Origin: an uncultured Sphingobium sp. | GTDB lineage: Bacteria > Pseudomonadota > Alphaproteobacteria > Sphingomonadales > Sphingomonadaceae | Assembly (NCBI GenBank): GCA_946479185.1 | Contig: CAMLFF010000172.1 | Coordinates: 1-7,139, forward strand | Length of the DNA stretch: 7,139 nucleotides | Reading direction: 5' to 3' | Shown: piece by piece, positions 1-6,406 of the stretch | Numbering within the stretch: the first letter of the stretch is position 1 | Layout of the letters: the number at the start of each line of letters is the position of its first letter | Notes under the pieces: model-generated | Seen by the model: only the letters and a program-made list of their open reading frames with translations | The model's database searches: none | What the model was told of the DNA's origin: nothing | Program-made: the position numbers and the translations under genes

Positions 1-513
1 CGCCACGCGAGAGGTGTCAGCAGCGTTGAGGCGGGCGGCGGCGACCGGGTCTTCGTGAGCAAGCGCGGCGTAGCTCTCTGCTACCGGCATCGCGCGGACC
101 TTATCGCGGATCGCAGTGTCAATATCTGGAATAGGAGCGATGCCGCGCAGCAGCGTGTCGAGGTAGAGACCGGTGCCGCCCACGAGGATGGCGGGCTTGC
201 CCTGCGCATGGGCAGCCTCGATCTCCACCCGCGCTTCCTTCGCCCAGCGTGCGGCGGAATAATTCTCCATGCCATCGACATGCCCGAACATCCGGTGCGG
301 CGCCTGGCATGTTTCCTCTTCAGGCGGGCGGGCCGTGAGCACCTGCAGATCGGCATAAACCTGGCTCGCATCGGCATTGATGATGATGCCGCCGCTCTTT
401 TCCGCGAGCTTGAGGGCCACTGCGCTCTTGCCGCAGGCGGTCGGCCCAGCAATAAGCGCGACCGGCGGGCGCACTGCGTCGCTTGCACGGAACAAGGAAG
501 CGGGATCGGACAT
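1..513 (-). CDS. miaA: tRNA dimethylallyltransferase MiaA (N-terminal 171 residues, 3' end outside window)
   Basis: MiaA transfers the dimethylallyl group of DMAPP to N6 of adenosine 37 in tRNAs that read UNN codons. The frame is open from the ATG at 513 down to the window edge with no stop, so about half of a usual 300-320-residue protein is present. Visible hallmarks are a P-loop GPTACGKS at residues 23-30, an [10 protein letters not shown] segment at about 47-56 matching the family's D-S-x-Q-x-Y element, TARPPEEE just after it, and [13 protein letters not shown] near residue 130, the conserved GGTGLY motif. The Cys in the P-loop replaces the commoner Ser, a tolerated variation. The start is chosen because the frame reaches the P-loop after about 20 residues, as is usual. 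No good Shine-Dalgarno sequence precedes it. The gene is divergent from serB. Identification is very secure; only the missing C-terminal half is unknown. Confidence 0.95.
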   Translation of the reverse strand, partial: MSDPASLFRASDAVRPPVALIAGPTACGKSAVALKLAEKSGGIIINADASQVYADLQVLTARPPEEETCQAPHRMFGHVDGMENYSAARWAKEARVEIEAAHAQGKPAILVGGTGLYLDTLLRGIAPIPDIDTAIRDKVRAMPVAESYAALAHEDPVAAARLNAADTSRVA

Positions 514-523
514 GGTTGGCGGC

Positions 524-529
524 AATATA
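524..529 (-). promoter_or_regulatory. possible -10 element for miaA
   Basis: Read on the minus strand, TATATT lies 10 bases upstream of the miaA ATG in otherwise GC-rich sequence. A start of transcription about 7 bases downstream would leave almost no leader, which fits the lack of a Shine-Dalgarno sequence before miaA. The -35 region at the right distance is poor, about 3 of 6 matches to TTGACA. This is a weak inference from position and composition only. Confidence 0.2.
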
Positions 530-535
530 GAAGAG
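530..535 (+). promoter_or_regulatory. ribosome binding site of serB (decides its start)
   Basis: GAAGAG, six bases before the ATG at 542, is a partial Shine-Dalgarno sequence at suitable spacing. It supports the 542 start over the in-frame ATGs at 512 and further upstream, which would run into miaA. Starting at 542 also gives the N-terminus MIATLVA, where the first beta strand of sphingomonad SerB proteins is expected. Confidence 0.5.
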
Positions 536-541
536 CTTGGC

Positions 542-1420
542 ATGATTGCGACCTTAGTCGCGCATGACGGACTTGGGCAGGGGGACGTTGATGCGGCGCG
601 CGATGCGCTGGCGCAAGCGGGCCTTGATGTTGGCGCGCCCAGCTGGATCGACGCTGGCGAAGCGGTGGACCTGCCGTTCGAGGGTGATCGCGTTGAGGCG
701 CGGGCTGCGCTGGATACGCTCGGGATGTCGGCGGATATTTTCGTGCTGGCGCGGGCGAACCGTGATTGCCGCCTGTTCATTGCGGACATGGATTCGACGA
801 TGATTACCGTGGAGTGCATCGATGAGCTGGCAGATTATGCCGGGCTCAAGGACGAGATTGCCGCCGTGACCGAGCGGGCGATGCGGGGCGAGCTTGATTT
901 CGCGCAGGCGCTCACGGGCCGGGTGGCGCTGCTTAAGGGTCTGGACGCCAAGATGATCGACCGTTGCCGCGAGGAGCGGGTGCAATTGATGCCCGGCGCT
1001 AAAGCGCTGGTGCGGACGCTCAAAGCGCGGGGCGCGCGCACGATTTTGGTGTCGGGTGGATTTGTTCCGTTTGCCGAGCCTGTCGCGGCGGAGATCGGCT
1101 TTGATCGGGCGATCGCAAATACGCTGCATATTGAGGGCGGCGCGTTGGCGGGTACGGTGGGCGTGCCGATCGTCGATGCCGCGCGCAAGCAGAGCGAGTT
1201 GCTGGGCGCTGTCGAGCGCGATGGACTGGCAATCGCCCAGACGGTGGCGATTGGTGATGGCGCCAATGATATTCCTATGATCCAGGCTTCTGGCCTCGGC
1301 ATTGCCTATCACGCCAAGCCCAAGACGCGAGCAGCCGCCGATGCGGCCATCGACCGGGGTGATCTGAGCACGCTGCTGCATGCGCTGGGCATCGCCCGGC
1401 GTGACTGGGTGACAGGCTGA
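542..1420 (+). CDS. serB: phosphoserine phosphatase SerB
   Basis: A cytoplasmic HAD-superfamily enzyme that removes phosphate from L-phosphoserine, the last step of serine synthesis from 3-phosphoglycerate. The 292 residues comprise a variable N-terminal region (about 1-75, a degenerate ACT-like fold in this family) and a HAD core. All four HAD motifs are intact: motif I DMDST with nucleophile Asp82 and acid/base Asp84, motif II VSGGF with Ser171, motif III Lys216 in KQSEL, and motif [11 protein letters not shown] with Asp239 and Asp243 for Mg2+ binding. The cap region contains [10 protein letters not shown] and RVALLKGL, typical of SerB. The reading frame stays open upstream to 377, but that part overlaps miaA on the other strand and is not family-like, so the ATG at 542 is preferred; an ATG at 512 is the next alternative. 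The gene is divergent from miaA and is followed by an 80-base gap before the ParA-type gene. Confidence 0.97.
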   Translation: MIATLVAHDGLGQGDVDAARDALAQAGLDVGAPSWIDAGEAVDLPFEGDRVEARAALDTLGMSADIFVLARANRDCRLFIADMDSTMITVECIDELADYAGLKDEIAAVTERAMRGELDFAQALTGRVALLKGLDAKMIDRCREERVQLMPGAKALVRTLKARGARTILVSGGFVPFAEPVAAEIGFDRAIANTLHIEGGALAGTVGVPIVDAARKQSELLGAVERDGLAIAQTVAIGDGANDIPMIQASGLGIAYHAKPKTRAAADAAIDRGDLSTLLHALGIARRDWVTG

Positions 1421-1434
1421 GCGCGACGGGCCGT

Positions 1435-1449
1435 TTAACTGAATTTTAG
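1435..1449 (+). promoter_or_regulatory. CtrA-like box (TTAA-N7-TTAG) upstream of the ParA gene
   Basis: TTAACTGAATTTTAG lies in the 80-base gap between serB and the ParA-type gene, about 51 bases before the GTG start. It matches the alphaproteobacterial CtrA consensus TTAA-N7-TTAA at seven of eight fixed positions and stands out in a GC-rich context. CtrA regulates cell-cycle, division and envelope genes in this class, which would suit a ParA/SPOR operon. A single near-match in an intergenic region can arise by chance. No convincing sigma70-type -35/-10 pair was found in the gap. Confidence 0.35.
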
Positions 1450-1489
1450 GGCGCGCCATGCGATCCTCCGAGCGATTAGATGATCGACT

Positions 1490-1494
1490 GGGGG
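1490..1494 (+). promoter_or_regulatory. ribosome binding site of the ParA-type gene (decides its start)
   Basis: GGGGG, six bases before the GTG at 1501, is a good Shine-Dalgarno match. It favours GTG over the in-frame ATG at 1480, since it lies inside the coding sequence if 1480 is used. Starting at 1501 gives MRILALASQKGG, placing the Walker motif at residue 10 as is usual for ParA proteins. Confidence 0.6.
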
Positions 1495-1500
1495 TTATTC

Positions 1501-2214
1501 GTGAGAATATTGGCACTGGCATCTCAAAAGGGCGGTTCGGGTAAAACGACGCTCTCAGGCCATCTCGCTGTTCAGGCGCAGCGCGCCGGAGCAGGGCCGG
1601 TCGTTCTCATCGATATCGATCCCCAAGGTTCGCTCTCCGATTGGTGGAATGAGCGGGATGATGAATATCCCGCCTTCGCGCAGACGACTGTTGCGCGCCT
1701 CGCCAGCGATCTTGAGACGTTGCGCCAGCAAGGCTTTAAGCTGGCCATGATCGATACGCCGCCCGCGATCACGATGGCGATCCAGAGCGTCATCAGCGTT
1801 GCCGAGCTGATCGTGGTCCCCACGCGCCCCAGCCCGCATGACTTGCGCGCCGTTGGGGCGACGGTGGATTTGTGCGAACGGGCGGGCAAGCCGTTGATCT
1901 TCGTGGTGAATGCCGCGACCGCCAAGGCGCGCATCACATCGGAAGCCGCCATCGCGCTTTCCCAGCATGGAACGGTTGCTCCCGTCACCGTCCACCATCG
2001 CGTCGATTTCGCCTCGTCCATGATTGACGGCCGCACCGTGATGGACTTTGCGCCAAAGGGCCGGTCTGCGCAGGAAATCGAGCAGCTTTGGACCTATGTG
2101 GCGGATCGGCTGGAGCGCAATTTCCGTCGCACCGTCTTTTCGCCAACCCATGCCGTTGCTGCGGCTATGACACGTCAGGCCAGCGGCTTCGGGCGGCGGG
2201 TGATGGGCTCATGA
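1501..2214 (+). CDS. ParA/MinD-family partition ATPase (orphan, GTG start)
   Basis: A 237-residue deviant-Walker ATPase of the ParA/MinD/Soj superfamily. Such proteins form ATP-bound dimers on nucleoid DNA or membrane and position plasmids, chromosomes or protein clusters. Visible motifs are the deviant Walker A KGGSGKTT at residues 10-17 with signature Lys10 and catalytic-site Lys15, the Walker A' segment LIDIDPQGS with Asp40, and Walker B MIDTPP with Asp85. A VVPTRPSPHDL segment follows at about 108, the usual switch region. It lacks the N-terminal helix-turn-helix of plasmid P1-type ParA and has no obvious C-terminal membrane-targeting helix like MinD. Its stop overlaps the next start as ATGA. 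The partner gene is not a canonical ParB with a ParB/Spo0J domain, so this is probably not the main chromosomal parAB. By context it may position an envelope or division factor. The family is certain; the cargo is unknown. Confidence 0.93.
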   Translation: MRILALASQKGGSGKTTLSGHLAVQAQRAGAGPVVLIDIDPQGSLSDWWNERDDEYPAFAQTTVARLASDLETLRQQGFKLAMIDTPPAITMAIQSVISVAELIVVPTRPSPHDLRAVGATVDLCERAGKPLIFVVNAATAKARITSEAAIALSQHGTVAPVTVHHRVDFASSMIDGRTVMDFAPKGRSAQEIEQLWTYVADRLERNFRRTVFSPTHAVAAAMTRQASGFGRRVMGS

Positions 2215-2798
2215 GCCGCGCGGATAATCCATTGGCTGATCCAAGACCGGCAGCATCGCTGACGGGCAGCCTGCTTGCGCGCCGTGGCGGGGCAAGGCCC
2301 GCAATGCGCAGGCCGACATTGGGCGGTGTACAGATTAGCTTCCCGACCGGCGTCACCGCCGAGCCCCAGAGCGATGATCTCGGCTGGAATGATATGGGCG
2401 ATGCGCAGCCTACCGCGCCCGCAGCCGTGCCTGTGCCGATTGCCCCCGGACGCATTGAGAATGGCTCGGATGCCGCGCCGGTATCTCCCGCCAAGCAGCA
2501 ATTGCAGTCGCTTGCCGAGCAGATGAGCATAAGGCTGGCGGAGACCAAAAAGCCCAAGCGCGCTCAGCCAGCAAGCCTTGCCGCCGTGGCGCGCAAAGCG
2601 GCGTTCACGTTGCGGCTTGATCCAGATCGGCGTTTGGGGCTCCGGTTGCTGAGCGCGGTTTCCAAGCGCTCGGCGCAGCAACTGCTGGTTGAGGCGCTGG
2701 ATGGGCTGATTGCCGGGAGCGAGAAAGTGAGAGCGCTCGCCGAGCAGGTGAAATCTGGTGCGGCAGACGTCAAATCTGAAGCGGATGCCGGATCATGA
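2211..2798 (+). CDS. putative ribbon-helix-helix partner protein of the ParA ATPase
   Basis: A 195-residue protein with no firm name. Residues 1-125 look disordered (Pro, Ala, Gly, Asp and Gln rich). They begin with a short basic, probably conserved element, LTGSLLARRGGARPAMRRP, at residues 17-35. Residues 132-169 resemble a ribbon-helix-helix unit: a strand FTLRL, then DPDRRLGLRLLSAV as helix A, a turn, and SAQQLLVEALDGLIAG as helix B. The C-terminal tail is charged. RHH proteins bind DNA as dimers, and ParG-type RHH partners stimulate their ParF ATPase through a flexible N-terminal Arg. The architecture here is similar, so a ParA-activating or adaptor role is inferred. The ATG overlaps the ParA stop (ATGA) and its own TGA overlaps the next ATG, implying one transcript and coupled translation. 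The upstream in-frame extension lies inside the ParA gene and is rejected. The coding call is strong; the RHH assignment is moderate. Confidence 0.8.
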   Translation: MSRADNPLADPRPAASLTGSLLARRGGARPAMRRPTLGGVQISFPTGVTAEPQSDDLGWNDMGDAQPTAPAAVPVPIAPGRIENGSDAAPVSPAKQQLQSLAEQMSIRLAETKKPKRAQPASLAAVARKAAFTLRLDPDRRLGLRLLSAVSKRSAQQLLVEALDGLIAGSEKVRALAEQVKSGAADVKSEADAGS

Positions 2799-4162
2799 GA
2801 AAGACCATGACGCTCAAGCTGGCGTCAGTCGCCTTGCTCAGCATGGCGATGGTCGGCTGCGCGAACACGCATATGGCGCCGCGGGCCTCGATCAGTGCGA
2901 GCGACACGGCTGCTTCCCACGTTGAAGCTGCGTTAGCGAAAAAGGATTTTGCAGGCGCATTGATGCATGCCGAACGGCTGGTTGCAGCGACGCCGAGCGA
3001 TGCTGCGGCTCGCGCTTTGCTTGGCCGCGCCTATTTCGCGAATGGGCGTTTTGCCTCTGCGCGGACCGCATTCACCAACGCGATCACACTCGGCAATGTC
3101 GAGCCGCGCACGATCGTCAGCCTCGCGCTGTGCGCTATCGGGCAGGGCGATGTGAGTGCCGCTCGCGAACTGCTGCTGGAGCAACGCGAGCATCTGCCCG
3201 CCGCGGATTATGGCTTAGCCATGGCGATGGCGAACGAGCCGCAAGAGGGCGTCCGCGCCTTGCTCGAAGCCGTGAAAATGCCTGATGCGACGGCCCAGAC
3301 GCGCCAGAACTTGGCTTATGCGCTCGCCTTGGGCGGTGCCTGGGGGCAGGCGCGGCTTGTTGCTGGGCAGGATCTGACAGCCAAGGCCGCCGACCGGCGT
3401 ATCGCACAATGGTCGCAGCTTGGCGTTGTGAACAATCCGCAGCAGCGTGTGGTCGCCTTGATTGGTATTGCGCCGCGTGCCGACGATGCTGGAATGCCGG
3501 TGCATCTGGCGCTTGATGCTGCGATGCCCGCCAAAGTCGCCGCTGCGCAGGATTACATTGTGGATGAGGCGCAGGAAACGCAAAGCGTCGCTAAGCCGGT
3601 CGCAGCGCTGATTGCGCCGCCGCAATTGCAGATTCCCCCAGTTGTTCAGGCGGAGCCTCGCGCTGAGAAACAGGCTGCAGTCGCGCCAATGGACTTTGCA
3701 AAGGCGCCGTTGCTTGGCGATCCCATGCGAAACGCCGTCCATAGCGCATTGCACCAGACGCGGGCCGAGCAAAGCCAGCCACTGACTCATAAAATGGTGC
3801 AAACCGCATCGCTCAATGTCACACCTGTAATGAGCCGAAAAAGTGATTGGGCCGTGCAGCTTGGGGCGTTCAACAGTGCGACGGTCGCCAAAGATAAGTG
3901 GCAGATGATCAGGCGCGCTTGGCCATCGCTCAGCATGTTTGATGAGACCTATAATGTGCTTGCGCTGGATGGGCGGACCTTCCACCGCCTCGCGGTGCGC
4001 GGCTTTGCCGACCATGCGCAGGCCAGTGCCTTGTGCAAGTCGCTCAAGAGCAAGGGGCAGGATTGCTTCGTGCGGCGTGATGTTGGCGGCCCTGTGCGCA
4101 TGGCCGAGAGCGCGCCAAAGGCCGCGTCGGGTCGACCACGCCAGCTGATCGCTGCGCGCTAG
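2795..4162 (+). CDS. SPOR-domain lipoprotein with TPR-like repeats
   Basis: A 455-residue predicted outer-membrane lipoprotein. Residues 1-22 form a signal peptide: basic MRKTMTLK, a hydrophobic core, and a lipobox ending MVGC with Cys22 as the acylated residue. Met at -3 is slightly unusual, and Ala rather than Asp follows the Cys, which argues against inner-membrane retention. Residues about 38-135 contain TPR-like helical pairs (for example DAAARALLGRAYFANGRFAS at 69-88), with weaker helical repeats to about 215. A Pro/Ala/Gln-rich linker spans about 217-350. Residues 351-428 are a SPOR domain beginning DWAVQLGAF with conserved aromatic and Arg/Gly positions (RLAVRGF) and ending QDCFVRRD. 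SPOR domains bind denuded peptidoglycan at division septa, so a role in division or septal cell-wall remodelling is inferred. The start overlaps the preceding stop as ATGA. The gene ends 6 bases from the convergent pyrC-like gene. Confidence 0.9.
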   Translation: MRKTMTLKLASVALLSMAMVGCANTHMAPRASISASDTAASHVEAALAKKDFAGALMHAERLVAATPSDAAARALLGRAYFANGRFASARTAFTNAITLGNVEPRTIVSLALCAIGQGDVSAARELLLEQREHLPAADYGLAMAMANEPQEGVRALLEAVKMPDATAQTRQNLAYALALGGAWGQARLVAGQDLTAKAADRRIAQWSQLGVVNNPQQRVVALIGIAPRADDAGMPVHLALDAAMPAKVAAAQDYIVDEAQETQSVAKPVAALIAPPQLQIPPVVQAEPRAEKQAAVAPMDFAKAPLLGDPMRNAVHSALHQTRAEQSQPLTHKMVQTASLNVTPVMSRKSDWAVQLGAFNSATVAKDKWQMIRRAWPSLSMFDETYNVLALDGRTFHRLAVRGFADHAQASALCKSLKSKGQDCFVRRDVGGPVRMAESAPKAASGRPRQLIAAR

Positions 4163-4168
4163 GCGTAA

Positions 4169-5392
4169 TTAGCGGATAATGCCGCCCTTCATGATCATGC
4201 GCGCGCGGCCCTGAACGGGTAGCCGGTCAAACGGCGTGTTGCCTGCCGCGGCCGCCATTTTCGCTGAGTCGACGATCCACGGCACATCGGGGTCGATGAG
4301 GATCAGGTCTGCTGGCGCGCCTGCGGTGAGGCGGCCTGCATCTAGGCCGAGGATCGCAGCGGGGTTCGCGGCGAGCAGGGCCATCATGCGGTTCTCGCTG
4401 ATCTTGCCTTCCCGCACCAGATTGAGCGCGAGGGGCAGCAAGGTCTCGGCGCCCGCAATGCCCGGTTCTGCATCGGCGAAGGGGAGCCGTTTGTCCTCGG
4501 GGCCGCGTGGATCATGGCCGGAGCACAGCACATCGACGGTGCCATCAGCGACGGCGGCTATGGCGGCGAGCCGGTCGCGCTCATCGCGCAGCGGCGGTGA
4601 AAGGCGCGCAAAGGTGCGGAAGTCGCTGATCGCGGCGTCGTTCAGGAACAGATAGGATGGGCTGACCCCGCAGGTGACGGGCAGGCCTTCGGCCTTGGCG
4701 GCGCGCACCAGATCGAACCCAGCGCCTGTGGTGACGAGGCGGATGTGGAGCTTTGCACGGGCCTCCCGTGCCAGAGCGATGTCTCGCGCGATGGCGATGC
4801 TCTCGGCGCAGGCCGGGGCGCTGGAAAGGCCGAGGCGGGAGGCGGTTTCGCCATCGGTGGCCACGGCATTGGCGTCAAGCCCGCCATCCTCGGCATGGGT
4901 GACCAGGACCAGATCGAGCGCAGCGGCATAGCGCAGGACGCGCAGCATCACGCCCGAGTCTGCGATCCAGCCGCGTCCGGTTGCGATGGCGCGGGCTCCG
5001 GCGGATTTCATGAGCGCCATCTCGGCCATTTCTAGCCCGGCGAGGCCGCGTGTGGCTGCGCCAAGCGGATGCACCCAGAAGTCCGGTTTTCCAGCGCGGG
5101 CGGCATGTTGAATCAAGCCGGGGTCATCGAGAACCGGCTTTTGATCGGGCATCAGCGCGGCGCGGGTGATTCCCGAGAAATGGAAGGCAGGCTTGTCCGT
5201 CTTGAACACGCCAAGATCGATGATGCCGGGCGCGACCAGCATGTTTTTCGCGTCGATCGTCTCGATGTCCGCTGGCAGATCGGTGACGCCGACGGCCTTG
5301 ATGCGATCATCCTCGATCAGCACAGCGCCTTGCGAGAGCACGTTCGCAGCCGGGTCGCACAGGCGGCCATTGACGATTGCGATCAGGCCCAT
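4169..5392 (-). CDS. pyrC: dihydroorotase-like protein, probably catalytically inactive (PyrC'/PyrX type)
   Basis: A 407-residue amidohydrolase-fold protein, the length of a type I dihydroorotase. The N-terminal beta-sandwich ([17 protein letters not shown]) and the C-terminal segment [15 protein letters not shown] match the family. Key residues are missing. The D-x-H-x-H motif after PGIID is DLGVF (residues 59-63), losing both His. The family's bridging Asp in SDDG is replaced in ATGRG (137-141). CHVS is RLVT, TPHH is SPSY (244-247), and TDHAP is SGHDP (291-295), so the catalytic Asp is Gly. Only His166 (THAED) of the usual ligands is clearly kept. In Pseudomonas an inactive PyrC' encoded next to PyrB is required for assembly of active aspartate carbamoyltransferase, and this protein probably does the same. 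The start overlaps the pyrB stop by 10 bases, with a GGGGG-type ribosome site just upstream. The frame is intact, so this is a pseudoenzyme rather than a pseudogene. Annotation pipelines usually name it dihydroorotase. Confidence 0.92.
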   Translation of the reverse strand: MGLIAIVNGRLCDPAANVLSQGAVLIEDDRIKAVGVTDLPADIETIDAKNMLVAPGIIDLGVFKTDKPAFHFSGITRAALMPDQKPVLDDPGLIQHAARAGKPDFWVHPLGAATRGLAGLEMAEMALMKSAGARAIATGRGWIADSGVMLRVLRYAAALDLVLVTHAEDGGLDANAVATDGETASRLGLSSAPACAESIAIARDIALAREARAKLHIRLVTTGAGFDLVRAAKAEGLPVTCGVSPSYLFLNDAAISDFRTFARLSPPLRDERDRLAAIAAVADGTVDVLCSGHDPRGPEDKRLPFADAEPGIAGAETLLPLALNLVREGKISENRMMALLAANPAAILGLDAGRLTAGAPADLILIDPDVPWIVDSAKMAAAAGNTPFDRLPVQGRARMIMKGGIIR

Positions 5393-6372
5393 CCGGCAAT
5401 CCCCCGATCTTGACGGGTCAGCACATCAAGGCAGGCCATGCGGACCGCCACACCCATTTCCACCTGCTCGGTGATGGTCGAGCGCACAGGGTCATCCGCA
5501 ATGCTGCTCATAATCTCGATGCCGCGGTTCATCGGGCCGGGGTGCATCACGATGGCATCATCTTTCGCATGTTTGAGCCGCTCGGGCGTGAGGCCGTACA
5601 GCGCATTATATTCGCGCGGGGAGGGGATGAAGCCGCCATCCATGCGCTCATTCTGCAGGCGCAGCATCATCACCACATCAGCGCCATCGAGCGCCTTGTT
5701 GAAATCATGGAAGGGCGTCACGCGGTAGCGCTCCACGGCGGGCGGCATCAGCGTGGGTGGCGCACACACGCGCACTTGAGCGCCCAAAGCGGTGAGGCAG
5801 AGCATGTTGGACCGGGCGACGCGGCTGTGGAGAATGTCTCCGCAAATCGTGACGATCAGCCCCTCAAAACTGCCCTTGCGGCGGCGGATGGTGAGGGCGT
5901 CGAGCAGCGCCTGCGTCGGGTGCTCGTGGCGACCGTCGCCGGCGTTGAGCACCGGGCAATCGACCTTGTCAGCAATCAGCTGGACTGCGCCCGAGCTCAT
6001 GTGGCGGATGACGATCACGTCGGCGCGCATGGAATTGAGCGTCATGGCTGTGTCGATGAGCGTCTCGCCCTTCTTCACACTCGATTGGGCGGCATGCATG
6101 TTCACCACATCCGCACCGAGGCGCTTTCCGGCGACCTCGAAGGAGAGCAGCGTACGGGTGCTCGCCTCAAAGAAAGCGTTCATCTGGGTGAGGCCAGCGA
6201 GGCGGCCATCATGCTTGCGGCTGCTCGCCCGGTTGAGCGAGGCCCATTGCTCGGCTTCATCGAGCAGAAAGCGGATTTCATGCGGCGCGAGGTTGGCAAT
6301 GCCGACCAGATGCCGATGCGGAAAATTGGCCCTGCCGATGAGGCCGGTCGCTGGATTTGGTGTCGATGTCAT
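5383..6372 (-). CDS. pyrB: aspartate carbamoyltransferase catalytic subunit PyrB
   Basis: PyrB condenses carbamoyl phosphate with L-aspartate to give N-carbamoyl-aspartate, the first committed step of pyrimidine synthesis. The 329 residues contain every expected motif: the carbamoyl-phosphate loop STRT at 71-74 followed by [13 protein letters not shown], the SSVKKGET loop with Lys100/Lys101 and Glu103 contributed across the trimer interface, Arg123-His124, HPTQALLD at 151-158, SRVARSN near 183-189, the aspartate-binding RLQ at 238-240, and HPGPMNRG at 277-284. The N-terminus is about 15-20 residues longer than E. coli PyrB, as in Pseudomonas-type enzymes that use PyrC' rather than PyrI. No pyrI is present in the window. 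The start is supported by GGAGAG five bases upstream. The gene lies 34 bases after the DUF1294 gene and its stop overlaps the pyrC-like start, so both are probably co-transcribed and co-translated. Confidence 0.98.
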   Translation of the reverse strand: MTSTPNPATGLIGRANFPHRHLVGIANLAPHEIRFLLDEAEQWASLNRASSRKHDGRLAGLTQMNAFFEASTRTLLSFEVAGKRLGADVVNMHAAQSSVKKGETLIDTAMTLNSMRADVIVIRHMSSGAVQLIADKVDCPVLNAGDGRHEHPTQALLDALTIRRRKGSFEGLIVTICGDILHSRVARSNMLCLTALGAQVRVCAPPTLMPPAVERYRVTPFHDFNKALDGADVVMMLRLQNERMDGGFIPSPREYNALYGLTPERLKHAKDDAIVMHPGPMNRGIEIMSSIADDPVRSTITEQVEMGVAVRMACLDVLTRQDRGIAGWA

Positions 6373-6377
6373 TAAAG

Positions 6378-6383
6378 CTCTCC
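6378..6383 (-). promoter_or_regulatory. ribosome binding site of pyrB
   Basis: On the minus strand GGAGAG ends five bases before the pyrB ATG at 6372, a strong Shine-Dalgarno match that fixes this start. The rest of the 34-base gap to the DUF1294 gene shows no convincing promoter and no attenuator-like hairpin with a T-run. Confidence 0.7.
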
Positions 6384-6406
6384 GATAATCAGGGGAGGAG
6401 CGATAC

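Noticed and set aside
55..567. A 170-codon open frame on the plus strand at the left edge
   Set aside because: It is antisense to miaA, whose P-loop and GGTGLY motifs are clear, and it runs into the start of serB in another frame.
1421..1457. GCGCG ... GCGCGC and ACGGGCCGT repeats after serB, as a possible terminator
   Set aside because: The stems are short or have a one-base loop and there is no T-run in the right place. Such GC palindromes are common in this composition.
1480..1500. Upstream ATG start (at 1480) for the ParA-type gene
   Set aside because: It would add MIDWGLF before the usual MRILALASQKGG start and would place the good GGGGG ribosome site inside the coding sequence.
554..1522. 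A 322-codon open frame on the minus strand opposite serB
   Set aside because: It is wholly antisense to a gene with complete HAD motifs. Its translation is rich in Arg and His, typical of frames opposite GC-rich genes, and it shows no recognisable domain.
3215..4015. A 266-codon open frame on the minus strand inside the SPOR-domain gene
   Set aside because: It is antisense to the lipoprotein gene, with no recognisable domain or plausible ribosome site. The SPOR and lipobox motifs confirm the plus-strand frame.
4190..4199. Perfect 10-base palindrome CATGATCATG, a possible operator
   Set aside because: It lies inside the pyrC-like gene and is explained by codons for Met-Ile-Met (residues 399-401). 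There is no promoter context.
5377..6375. A 332-codon open frame on the plus strand opposite pyrB
   Set aside because: It mirrors pyrB almost end to end. The composition (His, Arg, Ala, Gly) is that of a shadow frame, while pyrB on the other strand is unambiguous.
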